Shown here: one piece after another, positions 5,236 through 6,462 of the stretch | Layout of the letters: each line of letters begins with the position of its first letter | Numbering within the stretch: position 1 is the stretch's first letter | Assembly (NCBI GenBank): GCA_016278435.1 | Contig: JADQBU010000115.1 | Location: forward strand, 1-6,462 | Direction of reading: 5' to 3' | Length of the DNA: 6,462 nucleotides | Source: Halanaerobiales bacterium | Lineage (GTDB): Bacteria; Bacillota; Halanaerobiia; Halanaerobiales; JADQBU01 | The notes under the pieces: model-generated | Told to the model about the DNA's origin: nothing | The model's database searches: none | What the model saw: the letters and a program-made list of their open reading frames with translations, nothing else | Position numbers and translations under genes: made by a program

Positions 5236-6447
5236 TTATTCCTCCTCCCACTGTGCCATTTCTACTGCCTTTTCCAGAACCTTGCTCAAAGTTACATTGT
5301 GTAATGTCTGACCCGTTGCATTTTTACAGCCTTCTGTATATATATTCTTTCTTCTGAATTCCAGGGGACCGATTCCCATCTGGCAGGCAATAGAATCTGT
5401 ATGATTCTCATAGGCAAAACCTACCTGTGGTACACCAAAGCCGCGCATAGCGCCACCGATAGAAGTATTGGTATAAACCAGATAACAGTCAGCCTTTAAA
5501 TTAGGAATCTGGTAGGGACCACAGCTGTGAATTAAAGCCTTGGTCAGGGTTGATTCTCCCCAGGAGACATAAGCTCCTGAGTTACTAATAACCTTCACCT
5601 GCCTGGCTGTCAACGTTCCATCCTTCTTGACACCTGTTTTATATTCAATTATATAGGGATGTCTAACTGTAGAAGCAATAAATTCTTCTTCCCTGGTATA
5701 GACCATTCTCACCGGCCTCCTGGTTTTAATGGCCAGTAAGGAGATAATCGGTTCCATGGTAATTTCATTCTTACCCCCAAAACCTCCTCCGATTGCAGGG
5801 GAAATAACCCTGATTCTGCTCATCGGTATCTGCAGTGTCTTGCTGATATCAGCTGCTGCCAGGAATGGTCTCTGGACTGAAGCAATCACCTTTAAGCGGT
5901 CATCTTCATCTAAAACAGCTGTTGCTGCATGTGGTTCAATATGGGCATGTTCTACTACCGGTGTTTTAATGATATCTTCAAATATAAAATCAGCTTCTTT
6001 AAACCCAGCCTCAACATCACCTTTTCTAATCTTTAAGTGTGAGGCAATATTTCCTCCTTCATGGATGGGAAAAGCATCTTCTTTCATAGCTTCATAAGGA
6101 TCTGTAAGAACCGGAAGTTCCTTATACTCAACCTTGATCAAGCCCAGAGCCTTCTCGGCAATCTCTTCTGTTTCAGCAGCAACAACTGCAACCGGGTCTC
6201 CCGGATAACGGACTCTATCTTCTGCTATTACCGGCTGTTCTTTATGGGTAAAACCAAAGGCATTGTTTGGGATATCCTTTCCAGTTATTATTGCTTTGAC
6301 CCCATCCAATTTTTCAGCTGCAGATGTATCTATGCTTATTATCTCAGCATGAGCATATTTACTCCTGAGGGCTTTGGCATATAACATATCAGAAAAATCT
6401 ATATCATCGGCAAATTTTAATTTGCCCATAACCTGTTTCATAACATC
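5236..6447 (-). CDS. Molybdenum hydroxylase, large Mo-cofactor subunit (NdhL-like, N-terminal half of XdhA/CoxL-type chain), 5' end missing
   Basis: This encodes 403 genuine residues, starting in-frame at GAT 6447 (DVMKQVMGKLKFADDI); the bases beyond are adapter. Homologues begin some 10-20 residues earlier, so only the start is lost. The first domain is the aldehyde oxidase/xanthine dehydrogenase a/b hammerhead (about residues 10-120 of the open frame). The molybdenum-binding domain follows with EHAHIEP (171-177), GGGFGGK (225-231) and GAMRGFGVPQ (337-346). The RGFG loop fits xanthine or nicotinate dehydrogenase-type enzymes and lacks the Cys-Ser-Phe active loop of aerobic CO dehydrogenase. 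The chain ends at WEEE, exactly where the second half begins in single-chain homologues. Neither the 2Fe-2S nor the FAD subunit is in the window; they would be expected upstream, beyond the contig end, or elsewhere. The enzyme is cytoplasmic and hydroxylates with water-derived oxygen. Confidence 0.9.
   Translation of the reverse strand, partial: DVMKQVMGKLKFADDIDFSDMLYAKALRSKYAHAEIISIDTSAAEKLDGVKAIITGKDIPNNAFGFTHKEQPVIAEDRVRYPGDPVAVVAAETEEIAEKALGLIKVEYKELPVLTDPYEAMKEDAFPIHEGGNIASHLKIRKGDVEAGFKEADFIFEDIIKTPVVEHAHIEPHAATAVLDEDDRLKVIASVQRPFLAAADISKTLQIPMSRIRVISPAIGGGFGGKNEITMEPIISLLAIKTRRPVRMVYTREEEFIASTVRHPYIIEYKTGVKKDGTLTARQVKVISNSGAYVSWGESTLTKALIHSCGPYQIPNLKADCYLVYTNTSIGGAMRGFGVPQVGFAYENHTDSIACQMGIGPLEFRRKNIYTEGCKNATGQTLHNVTLSKVLEKAVEMAQWEEE
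5241..5248 (-). promoter_or_regulatory. Strong ribosome binding site for the medium Mo subunit, inside the end of the large subunit gene
   Basis: GGAGGAGG ends 6 nt before the ATG at 5234, and it also encodes the closing Glu residues of the large subunit. The junction reads GAATAAGATG: stop, one base, start. An ideal Shine-Dalgarno at this spot is good evidence that the two halves are separate, translationally coupled genes. Confidence 0.85.
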
Positions 6448-6462
6448 AGATCGGAAGAGCAC
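6448..6462. other. Illumina TruSeq adapter remnant at the contig end
   Basis: The last 15 bases read AGATCGGAAGAGCAC, identical to the start of the standard Illumina TruSeq adapter. In the minus frame it happens to read GTG CTC TTC CGA TCT, giving a false start codon and the peptide MLFRS, a recurring artefact in proteins predicted at contig ends. These bases are not part of the genome. Confidence 0.96.

Noticed and set aside
5236..6447. Aerobic carbon monoxide dehydrogenase large subunit (CoxL)
   Set aside because: The active-site loop reads AMRGFG and lacks the Cys-containing form I CoxL loop. The split chain matches nicotinate dehydrogenase-type enzymes better.

Overview
This window is a run of seven co-oriented genes on the minus strand, transcribed from right to left. 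The gaps are 1 to about 80 nt, so it reads as one operon or part of one. I see no RNA genes, mobile elements, CRISPR arrays or plus-strand genes. In order of transcription it encodes: a molybdenum hydroxylase (xanthine dehydrogenase / nicotinate dehydrogenase family) whose Mo-cofactor subunit is split over two genes (5236..6447, 5' end missing, and 4236..5234); a zinc-type medium-chain alcohol dehydrogenase (3142..4155); an FMN-dependent alpha-hydroxy-acid dehydrogenase-like TIM barrel (2112..3068); a second zinc-type alcohol dehydrogenase (1061..2104); a PEP-hydrolase-family TIM barrel (208..1044); and the first 67 codons of a Tm-1-like (UPF0261) protein (1..201), which runs off the left edge.

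The right edge is a contig end and not a natural boundary. The last 15 bases (6448..6462) match the start of the Illumina TruSeq adapter. The first five apparent residues of the large molybdenum subunit (MLFRS) are therefore sequencing artefact. This points to a draft or metagenomic assembly.

The organism is probably an anaerobic, moderately AT-rich Firmicute (Clostridia or Halanaerobiales-like). This is inferred from strong GGAGG/AGGTGA ribosome binding sites, tight gene packing, and the large/medium split of the Mo subunit, which is known from nicotinate dehydrogenase of Eubacterium barkeri. The assignment is tentative.

The gene set suggests a catabolic pathway. A Mo-enzyme hydroxylates a heterocycle or oxidises an aldehyde, two NAD(P)-dependent dehydrogenases and one flavin dehydrogenase act on alcohol or hydroxy-acid intermediates, and the Tm-1-like pair carries out an uncharacterised step. 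The substrate cannot be read from the sequence. The most notable points are the translationally coupled split of the Mo subunit, a perfect 12-bp terminator-like hairpin inside the flavin dehydrogenase gene, loss of a substrate-binding arginine in that enzyme, and an apparently missing zinc ligand in one alcohol dehydrogenase. The two Tm-1 modules also lie as separate genes in an order opposite to the fused plant protein.
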